Counted from the stretch's first letter, positions 17,731-27,575 are shown. The stretch: 64,000 bases of DNA from Methylovulum miyakonense HT12 (GCF_000384075.1 NZ_KB913025.1:705584-769583); one strand, 5' to 3'. Notes: generated by a model from the sequence alone, not told the origin. Numbers and translations are program-made.

Positions 17731-18882
17731 ATGGAATTTAAAGATTATTTGACCATCCTTGTCCGTCATGACGGCTCTGACCTTTACCTGACCGTAGATG
17801 CCCCACCTGCCGCCAAATTCCAAGGGGTGCTTAAGCCTTTGGAAAACGTGAAATTGACGAACGAAAAACTGAAAGAAATCGCCTTCGGTTTAATGGATGA
17901 CGACCAGAAAAAAGCATTTGAAGTGATACCAGAAATGAACCTGGCGATTTCCGAACCTGGGATAGGGCGTTTTCGGGTGAATATTTTCAAACAACGCAAT
18001 AATTTCGCGCTGGTCATCCGTAATATCAAAGTGGAAATCCCCAATGCCGACAAATTGGGTTTGCCCGAAATCCTGAAAAAAACCATTATGGAAAAACGGG
18101 GGCTGATCTTATTTGTCGGCGGCACGGGTTCAGGAAAATCGACGTCCTTGGCGGCATTGATTGACCATCGCAACACCCATTCATCCGGCCATATCATCAC
18201 CATTGAAGACCCTATCGAATATATCCATCCGCACAAGAAATCGCTGGTCAACCAGCGTGAGGTCGGCGTCGACACCATGAGCTATGAAGACGCCCTGAAA
18301 AACACCTTGCGCCAAGCCCCCGATGTGATCCTGATTGGTGAGATCCGTAGCCGTGAAACCATGGAACATGCGCTGGCGTTCGCCGAAACCGGCCATTTGT
18401 GTTTGTCGACCTTGCACGCGAATAACTCGAACCAAGCCCTGGACCGTATCCTCAATTTTTTCCCTGAGGAACGCCACAACCAGTTATTGTTGGATTTGTC
18501 GCTGAATTTAAAAGCCTTTGTTTCGCAACGGCTGGTACCGACCATTGAGGGCAAACGTGTTGCGGCAATTGAAATCCTATTGTCTTCGCAATTGGTAAGG
18601 GATTTGATCCTGAAAGGGGAAATCCAAAATATCAAAGAAGCGATGGAAAAGTCAGAAAATATCGGTATGCAAACGTTTGATAGCCATTTGATGCGGCTGT
18701 TTAAAGAAGGCGTCATTTCCCTGGAAGACGCCTTGCAAAACTCGGATTCGCCCAATAACTTAAAGTTGAAAATCAGCTTAAGCGAAGGCTTTGGATCAAA
18801 ATCACCCGTTAGCGACAAGACCATAGCAAACAGCTTATCGCTACAGGACATACACAAAGAAGAGGGTGAGGGCGAACACTAG
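17731..18882 (+). CDS. pilU: Type IV pilus retraction ATPase PilU
   Basis: PilU is a PilT-like ATPase that assists pilus retraction and depends on PilT. The 383-residue protein has an N-terminal PAS-like domain (about 1-100, with DLYLTVDAPP), Walker A GGTGSGKS at 130-137, an Asp box (EDPIEYIHPH), Walker B (APDVILIGEIRS) and a His box (GHLCLSTLHANN). No tetracysteine is present, unlike PilB. The C-terminal tail after residue 345 is longer and more acidic than in PilT, as in PilU proteins. No pilT is adjacent in this window; it stands alone between divergent and convergent genes. Confidence 0.92.
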   Translation: MEFKDYLTILVRHDGSDLYLTVDAPPAAKFQGVLKPLENVKLTNEKLKEIAFGLMDDDQKKAFEVIPEMNLAISEPGIGRFRVNIFKQRNNFALVIRNIKVEIPNADKLGLPEILKKTIMEKRGLILFVGGTGSGKSTSLAALIDHRNTHSSGHIITIEDPIEYIHPHKKSLVNQREVGVDTMSYEDALKNTLRQAPDVILIGEIRSRETMEHALAFAETGHLCLSTLHANNSNQALDRILNFFPEERHNQLLLDLSLNLKAFVSQRLVPTIEGKRVAAIEILLSSQLVRDLILKGEIQNIKEAMEKSENIGMQTFDSHLMRLFKEGVISLEDALQNSDSPNNLKLKISLSEGFGSKSPVSDKTIANSLSLQDIHKEEGEGEH

Positions 18883-18948
18883 CCATCCACTCCGCCCAAT
18901 GTGTCAAACAGGGAAAACCGAATGCTTGGAAGCTTTTGGCAAAGGCCA

Positions 18949-19491
18949 TTATTCCAACAGGCGGTACAAGCGCCGCCAATCAAAAGACGGGCCAGGGTCG
19001 GTTTTCCTCCCCGGCGCAATGTCGCTATGGGCAGCGATACGTTGTTTTGATAGGCCTGGATAATGGGCCAATAAGGCGCGGATTAGCGTGGACAATCGTT
19101 GATATTGCCTGTCCGTGTAAGCAACTAGCTCTGTGCCTTCAAGTTCAATGCCAATCGAGAAATCATTACAACGGTCGCGCCCCTGGTAACTCGATTGCCC
19201 TGCATGCCACGCTCGCCGGTCAAATGGCACATATTGGACGCAAGCACCGTCCCGTTTGACCAGGACATGGGCAGATACCTTAAGCTGATAAATTTCTTTG
19301 AAGTAAGGGTGGCCATCAGGATCCAACTGGTTGCAAAACAACTGGTCAATATAAGCATTACCAAATTCACCGGGCGGCAAACTGATGCAGTGGATGACCA
19401 CTAGGGAAATATCTGAAGGGTCAGGGCGTTCGTCATAATTGGGTGAAACGATGCGGGCGGCATCAGCCAACCAATGTTGCTTGATATCCAT
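18949..19491 (-). CDS. ampD: 1,6-anhydro-N-acetylmuramyl-L-alanine amidase AmpD
   Basis: AmpD removes the peptide from anhydromuropeptides in the cytoplasm during peptidoglycan recycling and thereby controls ampC induction in some species. The 180-residue protein has the expected zinc ligands H34, H155 and D165, the catalytic K163 (HSDIAPGRKTDPG) and E117 in IGIELEG, and no signal peptide, consistent with cytosolic AmpD rather than AmiD. It converges on pilU with a 66-nt gap. An ampE gene, often adjacent, is absent here. Confidence 0.95.
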   Translation of the reverse strand: MDIKQHWLADAARIVSPNYDERPDPSDISLVVIHCISLPPGEFGNAYIDQLFCNQLDPDGHPYFKEIYQLKVSAHVLVKRDGACVQYVPFDRRAWHAGQSSYQGRDRCNDFSIGIELEGTELVAYTDRQYQRLSTLIRALLAHYPGLSKQRIAAHSDIAPGRKTDPGPSFDWRRLYRLLE

Positions 19492-19579
19492 AAAAATTAA
19501 CGCGGCAAGTAAAACTCAAAGGCACTTATTATTAGAGATGTAATGATGCCGTACAAATTTTGATAACACCACATATTAA

Positions 19580-20815
19580 ATGGGCACAGACATGAACCCA
19601 ACGCTGGAAATTTTCTCGCAAGGCGAAGAAATTGTCACAGGCCAGACAGTAGACACCAATGCGGCATGGCTATCACAACAAGCGATAAATTTAGGTTTTA
19701 CCGTAACCAGGCATACCGCAGTAGGCGATAAACTAGAAGATTTAGTGGCGTTACTGAAGGAAATCGCCCGGCGTGCCGATTGCTGCATTTGCACTGGCGG
19801 CTTAGGGCCGACTATTGATGATTTGACCGCAGAAGCGGTTGCCCAAGCGTTTGCATTGCCACTCGTTTTCGACGAAATGGCTTTTGCCCAAATCCAACAG
19901 TTTTTTATCCAACGCCAACGCGTAATGCCTGCATTAAACCGCAAACAGGCCATGCTACCTCTAGGCGCATTGCGGCTGGATAACGAATGGGGCACGGCAC
20001 CAGGCTTTTCCCTTCAATACGGCGGTTGCTGGCTAGTTTTCTTACCCGGGGTGCCTTCGGAAATGAAACCCATGTTCCTTGAAAAAATCCTGCCACTATT
20101 ACCCATCCGTTTTGCCTTGAACCCCAACTCTTTGGTTTGTATAAAAACTTTTGGCATAGGTGAGTCCGATATTCAGCAACGCATTGATTCCATTAAAATT
20201 CCCGCATCAGTCCAACTAGGTTTTCGTGCCAGCCTCATGGATGTCCAAACCAAACTGCTGTTCCCTTCCAATTTCCCCAAATCTGAACGGACAACTTTAA
20301 TTGATAACATTGTTGGATTATTGGGTGACGCTGTTTTTTCAATAGAGCATCAAGGTGAGGCTTCAAATGATTTGCCCGGGGTTGTCGATCATTTGATGGA
20401 CAAAGGCCAGCATACCTTGGCGGTCTTGGAAACGGCTAGCCAAGGCCTATTGGCTAGCATGTGTATCGGCGCGGATTGGCTGTTGGAATCGGGCTTCGGA
20501 CAACCCCTGGAGCGTATCGGGCAAAAAATGGGCATCACCATTGATACGGGAAACCTATACGAAACGGCCAAACAATTGACCGTTGCCCTACAAAAAACCA
20601 GCCAGGCAGAATTCACGCTGGTTCAACTATACGCTGGCGGCCGTAATGCCTTTAACGACAAGAAACAATCCATTACCATTTATAATGTCCTCCTTGCCAA
20701 GGGGGGTTATCAACAAACTACCCACATTATAGCTGGCACCATTAAACGCAAACAAAATCAAGCGGCACTATTATCTTTGGACATGCTGCGGCGTTATTTA
20801 CAATTTGGGCAATAG
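19580..20815 (+). CDS. CinA-like protein with degenerate C-terminal domain
   Basis: The N-terminal part (about 5-175) is a MoCF/molybdopterin-binding-like CinA domain with EIVTGQTVDTNAAWLSQQ, CTGGLGPTIDD and FLPGVPSEM, associated in CinA with ADP-ribose/NAD-related pyrophosphatase activity. A linker follows. The C-terminal 150 residues align with the PncC nicotinamide-nucleotide amidase domain, but its LAVAESCTGG signature reads LAVLETASQG (280-289), so the key serine-cysteine region is lost. The start may be ATG 19580 or ATG 19592; neither has a strong ribosome site. It is the only plus-strand gene here and converges on the coiled-coil gene. Confidence 0.85.
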   Translation: MGTDMNPTLEIFSQGEEIVTGQTVDTNAAWLSQQAINLGFTVTRHTAVGDKLEDLVALLKEIARRADCCICTGGLGPTIDDLTAEAVAQAFALPLVFDEMAFAQIQQFFIQRQRVMPALNRKQAMLPLGALRLDNEWGTAPGFSLQYGGCWLVFLPGVPSEMKPMFLEKILPLLPIRFALNPNSLVCIKTFGIGESDIQQRIDSIKIPASVQLGFRASLMDVQTKLLFPSNFPKSERTTLIDNIVGLLGDAVFSIEHQGEASNDLPGVVDHLMDKGQHTLAVLETASQGLLASMCIGADWLLESGFGQPLERIGQKMGITIDTGNLYETAKQLTVALQKTSQAEFTLVQLYAGGRNAFNDKKQSITIYNVLLAKGGYQQTTHIIAGTIKRKQNQAALLSLDMLRRYLQFGQ

Positions 20816-20867
20816 GCGGCGAAATTAGCCTTAAGACGTAGAATGCCCACAAAAAGATTACAACAAC

Positions 20868-20891
20868 GGTAGGGACAGTAACGCCCCTACC
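20868..20891. terminator. Hairpin between convergent cinA-like and coiled-coil genes
   Basis: GGTAGGG and CCCTACC form a 7-bp stem around a 10-nt loop. It is placed between two converging genes, and a short T stretch follows on the plus strand some 15 nt later. A modest bidirectional terminator candidate. Confidence 0.4.
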
Positions 20892-20911
20892 ACTTGATAA
20901 TGTTTTTACTG

Positions 20912-22237
20912 CTATTGCTTAGCGTTAAAAGACGTCATTTTTTGATAAAAATCCTTCAGTTGCCTAGGGATTTGATTGTTGTTTTCTTCAGCGACGACAA
21001 TTTGTCCTTTATCCGCTTGAACTGTCTGGCGTGGGGAAGGCTGAATTTTCCCAAACTGTTTTTTTACAGAATTGAACCAGTGCGACTTATCTTGTAACGA
21101 TGCAGGATCAGATTTTTGGGCAGGCTGCGGCTCCAAAATGGATTGGGCCTTTTCCTCCAAACCAGGCGGGCCCAATGCTTCGATTGGCAAGTTTCCAAGT
21201 GTTTTTTCCTCATTGGCCTGCTTGGATTCAGAAGATACAAATTGTGGGCTTACTTTTTCACCTGGACTAAAATCTGTTTTAATGCTGTTTATCCATTTAG
21301 TGAACAAACCCGTTGGGCCATTGGGAGTTCCTGTTGTAAGGCCGGCATCTTTCAATCCTGTCACGGTTGGCGCTTCAACTTGAATGGGTTCCGCTGGGGG
21401 TTCCTCAACCACAAGCGGCTTTATAACGTCAGCCACATAATCAGTTTTATCAGCTAAGTTTGCTTCCGACGCCTTATTTTTGAGTACCGCCAGATTTAAG
21501 TCATTGAACACCTTCATCCGATCCAATTCAAGCTTTTCAATTTGAACTTTGTAAGCCCTATTCTTTTCCTTCAACTTTAGCAGCGAACCTTTGATTTCAT
21601 CGTAATCAGATTTACAAGCCAACGCCTCATTTAAACGGCGTATCTCTTGTGCAGACAAATTCAGGTCATTGAATTCCTTCATCCTGGCCAATTCTAGCCC
21701 ACCAATCCTTGCTTTATAATCACGGTTTTTTATCTGGACATTTGCCAATCTATTTTCGGTTGCTGTTTGTAAGTCACTTTGTTCGCCGACCGTCCTATTT
21801 AGCTCCTCAAGCTGCATCTGGTAATCTTGCACACTACTTTGCAGGCCATTTATCCGGTCTAATAACTGGGTAACAACGTGTTCTTGTTTTTTCCATAGAT
21901 TCTCAAGGTTATCCATATCAACATCTTGATCAGAATCGGAAGCCAAGCCGTTACCGGCGGCCTCCAGAAAACTTATCGCCTGCGTAGTATATTGCCCAAC
22001 TTGGGTTTTATATTCTAAGAATTCATCTTCCAACTGTTGTATTCTCCCCTCCGAGGCCAAAAGCTGTTCTTGGGCGGTTTTGGCAAGCACCAAATCACCC
22101 TTCAACTTAAATATTTTCTTACGGTAACCGGACGCCATTAGCAAGCACAGTAAAAGACAAAAAACCACAAAACCCGCCACACCATAAACAACAGCATTAG
22201 CAGAACCATTTTGAATCATGGATAAATACATTTGCAT
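20912..22237 (-). CDS. Membrane-anchored coiled-coil protein with internal repeats, unknown function
   Basis: I do not recognise this family. The 441-residue product has one N-terminal membrane helix (about 16-35, VVYGVAGFVVFCLLLCLLMA) followed by KK/RK, so the bulk is probably cytoplasmic. Residues about 42-275 are a long charged, heptad-like coiled coil. Within it two 42-residue units, 171-212 and 226-267, are clearly duplicated with a 55-residue period (shared NR.YK..I, LEL.RMK.FNDLNL and DY). The tail is proline/acid-rich and carries a second duplicated motif, W-[IF]-N-S-[IV]-K, at 315-320 and 387-392. The start has a strong AGAGGAGGAG site. It is unlinked by operon to its neighbours. Envelope or chromosome-organising scaffolds have this architecture, but no function is claimed. 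Confidence 0.85.
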   Translation of the reverse strand: MQMYLSMIQNGSANAVVYGVAGFVVFCLLLCLLMASGYRKKIFKLKGDLVLAKTAQEQLLASEGRIQQLEDEFLEYKTQVGQYTTQAISFLEAAGNGLASDSDQDVDMDNLENLWKKQEHVVTQLLDRINGLQSSVQDYQMQLEELNRTVGEQSDLQTATENRLANVQIKNRDYKARIGGLELARMKEFNDLNLSAQEIRRLNEALACKSDYDEIKGSLLKLKEKNRAYKVQIEKLELDRMKVFNDLNLAVLKNKASEANLADKTDYVADVIKPLVVEEPPAEPIQVEAPTVTGLKDAGLTTGTPNGPTGLFTKWINSIKTDFSPGEKVSPQFVSSESKQANEEKTLGNLPIEALGPPGLEEKAQSILEPQPAQKSDPASLQDKSHWFNSVKKQFGKIQPSPRQTVQADKGQIVVAEENNNQIPRQLKDFYQKMTSFNAKQ

Positions 22238-22494
22238 AACTCCTCCTCTAAAAATAAGCTTCCAAAAAGGGCGGCAGTGTAAAAGGACATTGTCAACATA
22301 AACAATGAGCGATACCTACCATCTTGTAGTAATTGGATTGAAAGCTTTAAAAACGATGTGTAATCCCCTTCCCTAAACTCAAGGAAATCAAAGAAATACT
22401 AACTGATGTCATGTCCGCGAATCCAGACAATTTTTTAAATGGCATAAAGCTAAATTTAAAAATATCAGATGGACGAAACCAATAAAATATAGTT
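22238..22494. other. Intergenic stretch between coiled-coil gene and rplQ terminator
   Basis: With the adjoining terminator this makes a 338-nt gap without a gene. The sequence is A+T-rich. A minus-strand TTGACA (22291-22296) could be a -35 for the coiled-coil gene, but no matching -10 is found at the right distance. Nothing else is recognisable. Confidence 0.4.
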
Positions 22495-22531
22495 AAAAAA
22501 AAACCCGATATTGTTAATAAACAACATCGGG
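22495..22531 (-). terminator. Rho-independent terminator of the ribosomal cluster
   Basis: Read on the minus strand, CCCGATGTTGT pairs with ACAATATCGGG around a short loop and is followed by nine T. On that strand the one non-Watson-Crick pair is a G.U wobble, while on the plus strand it would be an A.C mismatch. This fits use in the rplQ direction, 45 nt after its stop. Confidence 0.9.
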
Positions 22532-22575
22532 TTTTTTTTTTAGCTATTTAATTTGCCTTGGTATGGCAATTAAAA

Positions 22576-22938
22576 TTATTCAGGTTTATCGACCAGTTCA
22601 ACGTAGGCCATTGGCGTATCATCACCTGTCCTAAATCCGCATTTCATAATGCGTAAGTAACCACCTGACCTATTTTTATATCTTGGACCCAATTCGTTAA
22701 ATAATTTAGTCACCATGTCACGGTCACGCAATTTAGCAAACGCCAACCGTCTTTTCGCCACGCTATCTTCTTTAGATAAAGTGATTAAAGGCTCGGCAAA
22801 GCCCCTTAACTCTTTAGCCTTAGGCAAGGTCGTTTTGATTAATTCATGCTTAAACAAAGAATTAGCCATGTTACTGAATAGAGCCTTGCGATGGCTGCTA
22901 TTCATGTTAAATTTTCTACCTGATTTACGATGTCTCAT
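22576..22938 (-). CDS. rplQ: 50S ribosomal protein L17
   Basis: L17 binds 23S rRNA near the peptide exit. The 120-residue protein begins [21 protein letters not shown], the family hallmark, and ends in the Y-VELVDKPE tail. Length is close to E. coli L17 (127). It is the last gene of the alpha set, 21 nt after rpoA and directly before the strong terminator. Confidence 0.98.
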   Translation of the reverse strand: MRHRKSGRKFNMNSSHRKALFSNMANSLFKHELIKTTLPKAKELRGFAEPLITLSKEDSVAKRRLAFAKLRDRDMVTKLFNELGPRYKNRSGGYLRIMKCGFRTGDDTPMAYVELVDKPE

Positions 22939-22959
22939 TGTAATGATGACCTAATAAAA

Positions 22960-23976
22960 TTAATGTGTTGATGAATGAGATTGATCTGCTAGATTGTCAG
23001 GCGGCCAGTTTTCTAAACGCATACCTAATGACAAACCTTTTAGGGCAAGAATATCCTTTATTTCTGTAAGTGACTTTTTGCCCAGATTAGGGGTTTTCAA
23101 TAATTCAACTTCAGTACGCTGAATCAGGTCACCGATATAGAAAATATTTTCAGCTTTTAAGCAGTTAGCCGAACGAACAGTCAACTCAAGATCATCAACT
23201 GGCCGAAGTAAAACAGGCTCAAATATCTCTTCGACCTCTATCTTTTCCTCTTCAAGCAGGTCATTTACCTTCTCAAAATCAACGAAGACGGACAATTGCT
23301 CATGCAATATGGTCGCAGCCAGTTTAATAGTTTCTTCGGGATCTACAGTTCCATTTGTTTCAAGCTCAATAATTAACTTATCTAAGTTAGTACGCTGTTC
23401 AACACGGGTACTTTCAACTTGATAAGAAACCTTGACTATAGGGCTATACGAAGCATCCAATTGCAAAGACCCCATAACTGGGGCATTATAATTCGGCAGA
23501 GATTTACGTACACTTACTGGCTCATATCCCCTGCCGCGACGAACCCTGAGCTTCATGTTTAACACACCGGCTTGGGTCAGGTTAGCAATAACTAAATCAG
23601 GATTTACAATTTCAACATCATGGGGAAGAGTAATGTCGCCCGCTGTTACACTACCAGCACCATTCTTTGTCAATGTAAGCTCAACTTCATCTTTTGAATG
23701 CAATATAACAGCCAATTTCTTCAAGTTAAGGAGTATATCAATGACGTCTTCTTGTACCCCTTCTATAGTGGTGTATTCATGAAGGACACCTTCAATCTCC
23801 ACATCAGTGACTGCACAACCGGGAATTGTAGATAATAAAACTCGTCTCAATGCATTTCCAAGCGAATGCCCAAAACCACGCTCAAGTGGCTCAATGACGA
23901 TTCTAGAATGGTTTGGGGTTTTATTTACAACCTCAACAAGACGAGGCTTCAATAAGCCAGAAATAGAATTCTGCAT
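22960..23976 (-). CDS. rpoA: RNA polymerase alpha subunit
   Basis: RpoA dimerises to nucleate RNA polymerase assembly, and its C-terminal domain binds UP elements and activators. The 338-residue protein has the N-terminal dimerisation domain (about 1-235, with [25 protein letters not shown]), a flexible acidic linker, and a C-terminal domain with the helix-hairpin-helix [19 protein letters not shown] (about 285-305). It is slightly longer than E. coli RpoA (329), mostly through a hydrophilic tail. Located between rpsD and rplQ as in most bacteria. Confidence 0.99.
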   Translation of the reverse strand: MQNSISGLLKPRLVEVVNKTPNHSRIVIEPLERGFGHSLGNALRRVLLSTIPGCAVTDVEIEGVLHEYTTIEGVQEDVIDILLNLKKLAVILHSKDEVELTLTKNGAGSVTAGDITLPHDVEIVNPDLVIANLTQAGVLNMKLRVRRGRGYEPVSVRKSLPNYNAPVMGSLQLDASYSPIVKVSYQVESTRVEQRTNLDKLIIELETNGTVDPEETIKLAATILHEQLSVFVDFEKVNDLLEEEKIEVEEIFEPVLLRPVDDLELTVRSANCLKAENIFYIGDLIQRTEVELLKTPNLGKKSLTEIKDILALKGLSLGMRLENWPPDNLADQSHSSTH

Positions 23977-23996
23977 TTATATCCCTCGAATTTCAA

Positions 23997-24617
23997 TTAT
24001 TTAGAGTAAAGCTCAACTACTAACTGTTCATTAATATCGCTACCTAAGTCAACACGATCAGGCAATGAATTGAAAGTACCTGTCATAGTTTTTGGATTGA
24101 CATCAACCCAAGCAGGAAAACCATATTGCTCAGTTACAGTTAAGGCATCAACAATTCGTTGTTGTTTTTTTGCCTTTTCCCGAATGCTTAAAACGTCGCC
24201 AGGAACAACCTGATAAGAAGGGATGTTAATCAATCCACCATTTACTTGGATGGATTTGTGGCTCACCAATTGGCGGGCTTCGGCTCTGGTGCAGGCAAAC
24301 CCCATGCGATAAACGACATTATCAAGCCTAGACTCAAGAAGATTCAAAAGATTTTCGCCCGTTGCACCCTTCTTCATATCTGCGATTTTATAATAATTTC
24401 GGAATTGCTTTTCTAGCACACCATAAATACGGCGTAAACGCTGCTTAGCTCTTAACTGAATAGCATAATCAGAATTTCTAGCTCGTTTAGTACCGTGCTG
24501 ACCAGGCTTCTGGTCTAATTTACATTTACTTTCTAAAGACTTGCCTCTACTTTTTAAAAGCAGATCTGCGCCTTCTCTACGACTTAACTTACAGGTAGGA
24601 CCAAGATATCTTGCCAT
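23997..24617 (-). CDS. rpsD: 30S ribosomal protein S4
   Basis: S4 nucleates 30S assembly on the 16S 5' domain and in enterics represses the alpha operon. The 206-residue protein begins [16 protein letters not shown] and has the S4 RNA-binding fold ([31 protein letters not shown], about residues 95-125). The N-terminal zinc cysteines seen in some S4 proteins are absent, as in E. coli. 17 nt after rpsK. Confidence 0.99.
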   Translation of the reverse strand: MARYLGPTCKLSRREGADLLLKSRGKSLESKCKLDQKPGQHGTKRARNSDYAIQLRAKQRLRRIYGVLEKQFRNYYKIADMKKGATGENLLNLLESRLDNVVYRMGFACTRAEARQLVSHKSIQVNGGLINIPSYQVVPGDVLSIREKAKKQQRIVDALTVTEQYGFPAWVDVNPKTMTGTFNSLPDRVDLGSDINEQLVVELYSK

Positions 24618-24634
24618 ATTATTACTCCAAATCT

Positions 24635-25021
24635 TTATACGCGGCGTTTCTTAGGTGGACGGCAACCATTGTGAGGAATGGGAGTGACATCAATAATATT
24701 GTTAATCTTAAATCCTAAGTTGTTCAAAGAACGAACAGCCGACTCACGTCCAGGACCAGGGCCTTTAACTAGCACATCCAAGTTTTTCATCCCAAACTCT
24801 TGAGCAACTATACCGGCCTTTTCAGCTGCAACCTGGGCTGCAAAGGGTGTACTTTTTCTGGATCCACGGAATCCAGAGCCACCCGAGGTCGCCCAAGATA
24901 GTGCATTTCCCTTTCTATCTGTGATAGTAATTATTGTATTGTTAAAAGATGCATGCACATGGACTATACCATCCGCCACTTCTTTTTTGATACGTTTTCT
25001 TGAACGATTTGGACTAGCCAT
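24635..25021 (-). CDS. rpsK: 30S ribosomal protein S11
   Basis: S11 lies on the 30S platform near the mRNA exit. The 128-residue protein shows [18 protein letters not shown] and the invariant C-terminal [13 protein letters not shown], including the Asn-Gly that forms isoaspartate in E. coli S11. 24 nt after rpsM. Confidence 0.99.
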   Translation of the reverse strand: MASPNRSRKRIKKEVADGIVHVHASFNNTIITITDRKGNALSWATSGGSGFRGSRKSTPFAAQVAAEKAGIVAQEFGMKNLDVLVKGPGPGRESAVRSLNNLGFKINNIIDVTPIPHNGCRPPKKRRV

Positions 25022-25045
25022 TACTTTTTCTCTTAAAAGAATATT

Positions 25046-25402
25046 TTATTTTCTGATTGGTTTACGTGGACCTTTTCTAGTCCTGGCATTTGTTCTTGTT
25101 CTTTGCCCCCTCAAAGGAAGGCCGCGTCTATGCCTAATACCGCGATAACAACCTAGATCCATTAAGCGTTTAATATTCATAGAAACTTCGCGCCGAAGAT
25201 CACCTTCCACTGTCATCTTAGAAACAACTCCACGAATCATTTCTAGTTGATCTTCTGTTAACTCTTTTATTTTAATGGACGGTAATATACCTACTTCCGA
25301 ACAAATTTCAGTTGCAGTTTGACGCCCAATCCCATAAATTGCAGTTAAGGCAATAACTGCATGCTTATGATCTGGTACATTTATCCCGGCAATACGTGCC
25401 AT
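25046..25402 (-). CDS. rpsM: 30S ribosomal protein S13
   Basis: S13 contacts the P-site tRNA and forms bridges to the 50S head region. The 118-residue protein begins [19 protein letters not shown] and has the C-terminal basic tail [19 protein letters not shown] that reaches the tRNA. It is preceded by GGGGAG and by a candidate promoter in the rpmJ-rpsM gap, so it opens the alpha set (rpsM-rpsK-rpsD-rpoA-rplQ). Confidence 0.99.
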   Translation of the reverse strand: MARIAGINVPDHKHAVIALTAIYGIGRQTATEICSEVGILPSIKIKELTEDQLEMIRGVVSKMTVEGDLRREVSMNIKRLMDLGCYRGIRHRRGLPLRGQRTRTNARTRKGPRKPIRK

Positions 25403-25443
25403 TCAGTTACTCCCCTGAGTAATATTCTAAAGTTAAGTGCCGA

Positions 25444-25473
25444 ATTATAGCACAATAGAAATAATGTTAACAA
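25444..25473 (-). promoter_or_regulatory. Extended -10 promoter before rpsM
   Basis: On the minus strand TGCTATAAT (an extended -10, box at 25444-25449) lies 18 nt after TTGTTA, four matches to the -35 consensus. Predicted start near 25437 would leave a ~35-nt leader before rpsM. Position matches the alpha operon promoter of other gammaproteobacteria. Confidence 0.6.
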
Positions 25474-25478
25474 AAAAA

Positions 25479-25592
25479 TCAACCTTGCCGTTGTTTATGA
25501 CGTCCATCCAGACAAATAACCCTAACGACACCATTTCTTTTCACTATTTTACAATTCCTACATATTTTTTTTACAGAAGCACGAACTTTCAT
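25479..25592 (-). CDS. rpmJ: 50S ribosomal protein L36
   Basis: This 37-residue gene starts [17 protein letters not shown] and ends RHKQRQG. It keeps the zinc ligands C11, C14, C27 and H32, so it is the zinc-binding (C+) form of L36. It lies between secY and rpsM, the standard place at the end of the spc set. The segment between C27 and H32 reads LDGR rather than the usual xNPK/R, with spacing retained. Confidence 0.97.
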   Translation of the reverse strand: MKVRASVKKICRNCKIVKRNGVVRVICLDGRHKQRQG

Positions 25593-25622
25593 CACAAACC
25601 CCTAAGCGTTCTTACAATAAAA

Positions 25623-26945
25623 TTATTTTTTTAAATTGGCTTTTTTCATTAAGCCTTCATACTGCTGGGACATGACATGGGTCTGCATTTGAGAAATAAA
25701 GTCCATGACAACCACAACAATGATCAACAAAGAAGTGCCACCAAAATAAAAAGGGACATTCCAATACACTATTAAAAACTCTGGCAACAAACAAACCAAG
25801 GTTATATAAAACGCCCCGATCAACGTCAATCGGGTCATAACCTTATCAATATACATACTGGTTTGAATACCAGGCCTAATACCAGGTAAGAATGCACCGG
25901 ATTTTTTTAAATTCTCGGCCGTTTCTTTTGAGTTAAATACCAGCGCGGTATAAAAGAAACAGAAAAACACGATCGCAGAGGCATACAGCAATACATAGAC
26001 CGGCTGTCCAGGAGACAACATAGTTGCAATATCCTGAAGCCAATTAAACCCTTCGGCGTTTCCGAACCAACCAGCAATTGTTGCAGGGAACAATATGATA
26101 CTGGAAGCAAATATGGGCGGTATAACCCCGGCCATATTTATCTTTAAGGGTAAAAAACTACTTTGTGCGGCATAAAGCTTACGACCCTGCTGGCGCTTTG
26201 GGTAATTTATCAGTATTCTTCTTTGCCCTCTTTCTACAAATACGACCAAAGCCGTCACACCGACAGATAAAAGGAAGAGCAAAATAATAAATGCTCCATT
26301 CATCTCACCCGTCCTAGCAAGTTCTAATGTGCCACCAACAGCCTTAGGCAACCCAGAAACAATACCAGCAAAGATTATCATTGAAATACCATTGCCAATA
26401 CCGCGCTCGGTGACCTGCTCGCCCAACCACATCAGGAACACTGTACCAGTCACTAACGTGATTGTGGTTACTGCTATAAACCCAATGCCAGGAGCCAGAA
26501 CCACGGAAAGGCCTCCTGCAGTTTGGTTTTGCAGAGCCAAGGAAATACCGATCGCTTGAAATGTAGCTAAAACAACTGTGCCATATCTGGTAAATTGTGA
26601 TATTTTCCTTCTACCCGCCTCACCCTCTTTCTTCATTTGCTCCATGGAAGGGATAACGACCGTCATCAACTGCATAATGATTGATGCAGAAATGTAGGGC
26701 ATTATACCAAGAGCAAACAGACTAAGTCTCATAAGGGCACCACCGGAAAACATGTTAAACATGTCTAGTATTGAGCCGCTTTGCTGTTCAAACATTATGG
26801 CAAGAGCCTTAGGGTCTATTCCGGGAACCGGAATATGTGCACCAACGCGATATACAACAAAAGCCCCTAATACAAAAAGCAGCCTTGCCTGTAGCTCTGA
26901 AAAATTGCCGAGCTTATTAGCCATTTGAACTTTTGAAGTACTCAC
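25623..26945 (-). CDS. secY: Protein translocase subunit SecY
   Basis: SecY forms the protein-conducting channel with SecE and SecG. The 440-residue protein has ten predicted membrane helices, the plug region after [21 protein letters not shown], and the cytoplasmic loop with [21 protein letters not shown] used by ribosome and SecA. The start reads [42 protein letters not shown]. 5 nt after rplO; secE is in the same cluster far upstream. Confidence 0.99.
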   Translation of the reverse strand: MSTSKVQMANKLGNFSELQARLLFVLGAFVVYRVGAHIPVPGIDPKALAIMFEQQSGSILDMFNMFSGGALMRLSLFALGIMPYISASIIMQLMTVVIPSMEQMKKEGEAGRRKISQFTRYGTVVLATFQAIGISLALQNQTAGGLSVVLAPGIGFIAVTTITLVTGTVFLMWLGEQVTERGIGNGISMIIFAGIVSGLPKAVGGTLELARTGEMNGAFIILLFLLSVGVTALVVFVERGQRRILINYPKRQQGRKLYAAQSSFLPLKINMAGVIPPIFASSIILFPATIAGWFGNAEGFNWLQDIATMLSPGQPVYVLLYASAIVFFCFFYTALVFNSKETAENLKKSGAFLPGIRPGIQTSMYIDKVMTRLTLIGAFYITLVCLLPEFLIVYWNVPFYFGGTSLLIIVVVVMDFISQMQTHVMSQQYEGLMKKANLKK

Positions 26946-26950
26946 CTTAA

Positions 26951-27385
26951 TTAAGCCTCTATTTTTCCACCAAGCGATTCAATAGCTTCTTTAGCACCGC
27001 TTGTTACGTTAATGCCTTTTATGGTAACTGCTTTGGTAAGATCGCCAGATTTTATTATCTTGGCCTTTTTTGTAAAAATAGGCACAATATTCGCCTTAAT
27101 TAGGACTTTCAGATCAATAATTTCTGAATCCAGCCCATTCAATTCACTTAGACGCACTTCAGCAGAATACTTACCTGATTGTGAGATGAAACCAATTTTT
27201 GGCAGCCGACGTTGAAGAGGCATCTGCCCCCCTTCAAAACCCACTTTATGGAACCCGCCGCTTCTTGCCTTTTGCCCCTTATGCCCTCTTCCGCATGTTT
27301 TACCAAGAGTACAACCTATTCCACGACCCACTCGTTTGGCTTTTTTCCGCGATCCTTCACTTGCCTGTATCGTATTCAGAAACAT
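26951..27385 (-). CDS. rplO: 50S ribosomal protein L15
   Basis: L15 supports late 50S assembly. The 144-residue protein has the glycine/basic N-terminal extension [25 protein letters not shown] typical of L15. Two cysteines (GCTLGKTCG) replace residues that are usually glycine or serine. Its ATG overlaps the rpmD stop by one base (TAATG). Confidence 0.98.
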   Translation of the reverse strand: MFLNTIQASEGSRKKAKRVGRGIGCTLGKTCGRGHKGQKARSGGFHKVGFEGGQMPLQRRLPKIGFISQSGKYSAEVRLSELNGLDSEIIDLKVLIKANIVPIFTKKAKIIKSGDLTKAVTIKGINVTSGAKEAIESLGGKIEA

Positions 27386-27570
27386 TACAATTCCTCAACT
27401 TTTAGCATGTACGATATTTTATTTATCATGCCTCTGTTTTCCGGTGTATCCAGCACTTCAACGGTTTGATGGATTTTCCGCAAACCAAGCCCTTTTAAAC
27501 ACGCTTGATGCCTAGGAAGGCGACCAAACTTACTTTTAATCATCGTTACATTCAACTTAGTAGTAGCCAT
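27385..27570 (-). CDS. rpmD: 50S ribosomal protein L30
   Basis: Small 61-residue L30 with [34 protein letters not shown], the family core. It lies between rpsE (5 nt) and rplO (1-nt overlap), as in other spc operons. Confidence 0.97.
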   Translation of the reverse strand: MATTKLNVTMIKSKFGRLPRHQACLKGLGLRKIHQTVEVLDTPENRGMINKISYMLKVEEL

Positions 27571-27575
27571 CTGAT

